Positions 62,341 through 64,000 of a DNA stretch of 64,000 nt are shown here, piece by piece. The position numbers and the translations under genes are program-made. The stretch is from contig VTFK01000149.1 in the NCBI GenBank assembly GCA_009617715.1, forward strand, positions 186,001 through 250,000, given 5' to 3'. Position 1 is the first letter of the stretch. Each line of letters begins with the position of its first letter. This DNA comes from Plectrocnemia conspersa (taxonomy: Eukaryota > Arthropoda > Insecta > Trichoptera > Polycentropodidae). The notes beneath the pieces are model-generated. The model saw only the letters and a program-made list of their open reading frames with translations, was not told where the DNA came from and did no database searches.

Positions 62341-64000
62341 GCAGTCAACAATGAAACTATTCTCTAGGGCTAGGGCTTGGGCTAGGGCTAGGATGTCCAC
62401 ATTAGCCGGAGGGCTGTCGCCATCCGGCTCCTTAACATACTGGCATTGAACATTGATCTGTTTAATGTCAGATACGAGAAACTGGTCCAATTCGTATAAT
62501 TTAATTTAAATATTTTTTATACCTTTCTTATAATGTATTATTTATACATAATAAGAAAGAATGTTTTTTTGTTCATCGTGACACATTGGGGTAACAATGG
62601 TCTTAATATAATTAAAAAAAAACAACATTTTAAGTCTAATATACATTTGTTACTAATAAGCTAATGCTAAAAACGAACCAGATATGAATATCTAGGAGAT
62701 ATTTATTTTAGTGACGGTTTTTTGTCCTTTTTATAAAGTTGATAATTGAGTATTTTAAATGCAAGTCGGTATCTAGAGTCACGAAAAACGCCTAATTAAA
62801 CGTGAACTAAATTTATTTGCCATGTCTATTATATAGAATAAATATGTTTATTGTATAGACTGCAAAGTAAAATCTAAGTTTGTTTATAAATATTTTTTAT
62901 TACTAAAATAATAAGCATTAATATTATAAAGAGTATTTTGTAATATACTAAAATGTTTATTTTTGAATTTAAATATTCAAATAGAATGTATAGTGTTTTT
63001 TCTCGAGAATTTATGAATTTTGATTTATCGATAAATTTTCTAAATCATTTTTTATTGAACAAAATTTAATTTATACAATTATTTTTAAAATGTTTACAAC
63101 CCTGCCCTTCTTATTTCATGCATAAAAACTGCGTAATTTTTTTAAAAGATTGAAAGTATTTGAATGACTAACAATTTTTGCGAAACCGGCCGGCGGGTAT
63201 ATTTTTGCTTTGATGATCTAAGAACACGCTCCGATAAGAAAAAATACGCGTGGGAATAGGCAGAATGTAAAACGATTAAGGGCTATTTTTCTTAATTAAT
63301 AATCCAAAAAGATTTTTTTTCTAAAGTAACAACAGCTGTTATTGCCATTTGTTTGACGATTATTATTGATCGCCAAAGAGGCCTTAATTTTTTTGTTAAA
63401 GCAATTGGAAAATATCAATTCTGAGTTAAGCTCAAAATTTCAACCTGCAATTATAATATAATCGAAGAAACCTAGACATTGATGTCATTAATTAAATATT
63501 TGCCAAATTCAAAATCTTTTATAAGTCAAAAAAAAAAAATGACATGAGTATTCTTCAAAAGCAGAAATATGTAAAATGGGGAAAGAAATAATTCACAGAT
63601 TTTTTAATTGCTCGATGAATTCTAAGGACCCTCGAGACTTTAGACATTAAATCATTATAATTCATTAAAGAAATTAAAAATTTATCATTGGCGCAACAAT
63701 TAGAGAAAGAAATTTCTTTTCGCGTTACAGACTTACGTCTTACGGATTAATGAAGAAAGAATTCAAAATATTGGAATTAACAGGCAAGAGAACAAATAAT
63801 TTACAGTGCCAATTTGAAGCCTTGTTGTCGTTAAATCATCAACATAAAATGAAAAGAATTTTTCCAAGGCAGAAATTTTTTTGCCAAAAAAAAGAACGAA
63901 GATGTTTGATTTTATTTTAATTGACATGTGTTTTTTTAAGAATAATATGTAATAATGTATCTGCAATAGTTTATTGTATTACATACATTTTTTCATTCAT
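62341..64000. other. AT-rich DNA, no gene seen
   Basis: Apart from the TAGGGC array and the small G/C hairpin, no gene, repeat end or RNA gene is recognised to the end of the window. Confidence 0.5.
62365..62392. repeat. TAGGGC short tandem repeat
   Basis: Between four and five TAGGGC units, one of them TTGGGC. Similar to but not the insect telomere unit TTAGG. It lies just past the LINE relic and before an AGCCGGA/TCCGGCT hairpin near 62404-62430. Confidence 0.85.

Overview
The window reads as nuclear DNA from an animal, most likely an insect. It is very AT-rich throughout. It contains relics of at least six transposon or retrotransposon groups typical of insect genomes (piggyBac, hAT, PIF/Harbinger, Tc1/mariner, non-LTR LINEs, a Ty3/gypsy-like gag scrap), plus tRNA-derived SINE-like pieces and long AT microsatellites. 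The style of the repeats (CCCGGGATCC-type hAT ends, G-rich hAT MITE ends reading toward TAGCTACGCCACTG, jockey-like LINE remnants) would suit a hemipteran, but that is inference. I see no bacterial operon, ribosomal RNA, clear intact tRNA, CRISPR array or complete multi-exon host gene. The stretch is best read as intergenic or deep-intron DNA.

Layout. 1-3.4 kb is AT-rich DNA with one GC-enriched island (1.54-1.99 kb). 3.8-4.7 kb carries a broken piggyBac-type transposase that seems to keep two minimal introns of about 50 nt. 5-16 kb is mostly featureless, with a 287-bp AT microsatellite at 13.1 kb. 16.3-16.6 kb and 28.4-28.8 kb hold two related copies of an unidentified minus-strand coding family. 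20.3-21.8 kb is a cluster of hAT remnants and tRNA-like sequences. 25.8-28 kb has a jockey-like LINE relic, a 257-bp hAT MITE with an exact 8-bp target duplication sitting inside an older repeat (second copy near 40.4 kb), and a 229-bp-period tandem duplication.

28.8-43.9 kb is largely empty apart from a near-perfect hairpin at 33.4 kb, a GC-richer block with a hairpin at 36.0 kb, microsatellites and the second copy of the 27-kb repeat. 43.9-44.8 kb is another LINE reverse-transcriptase relic that has lost its catalytic YxDD segment. 49-53 kb carries scraps of a gypsy-like gag, a LINE, a mariner transposase, a PIF/Harbinger transposase and an unidentified pseudo-ORF. 55.8-57.9 kb has a second Harbinger copy, CGGACA-rich inverted repeats and a TA-flanked MITE. 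58.3-58.5 kb is a compact CpG-dense island. 61.8-62.3 kb is a LINE relic still readable in a single frame with four stop codons.

Nothing here works together as a pathway. The biology is a graveyard of independent insertions in non-coding DNA with a few GC-rich islands that could be regulatory. I did not find a convincing new multi-gene system. The observations most worth following are the paired unknown coding family (16.4 and 28.6 kb), the 152-codon pseudo-ORF at 52.4 kb, the 33.4-kb hairpin, the hAT MITE with its paralogous empty site, and the micro-introns in the piggyBac relic.
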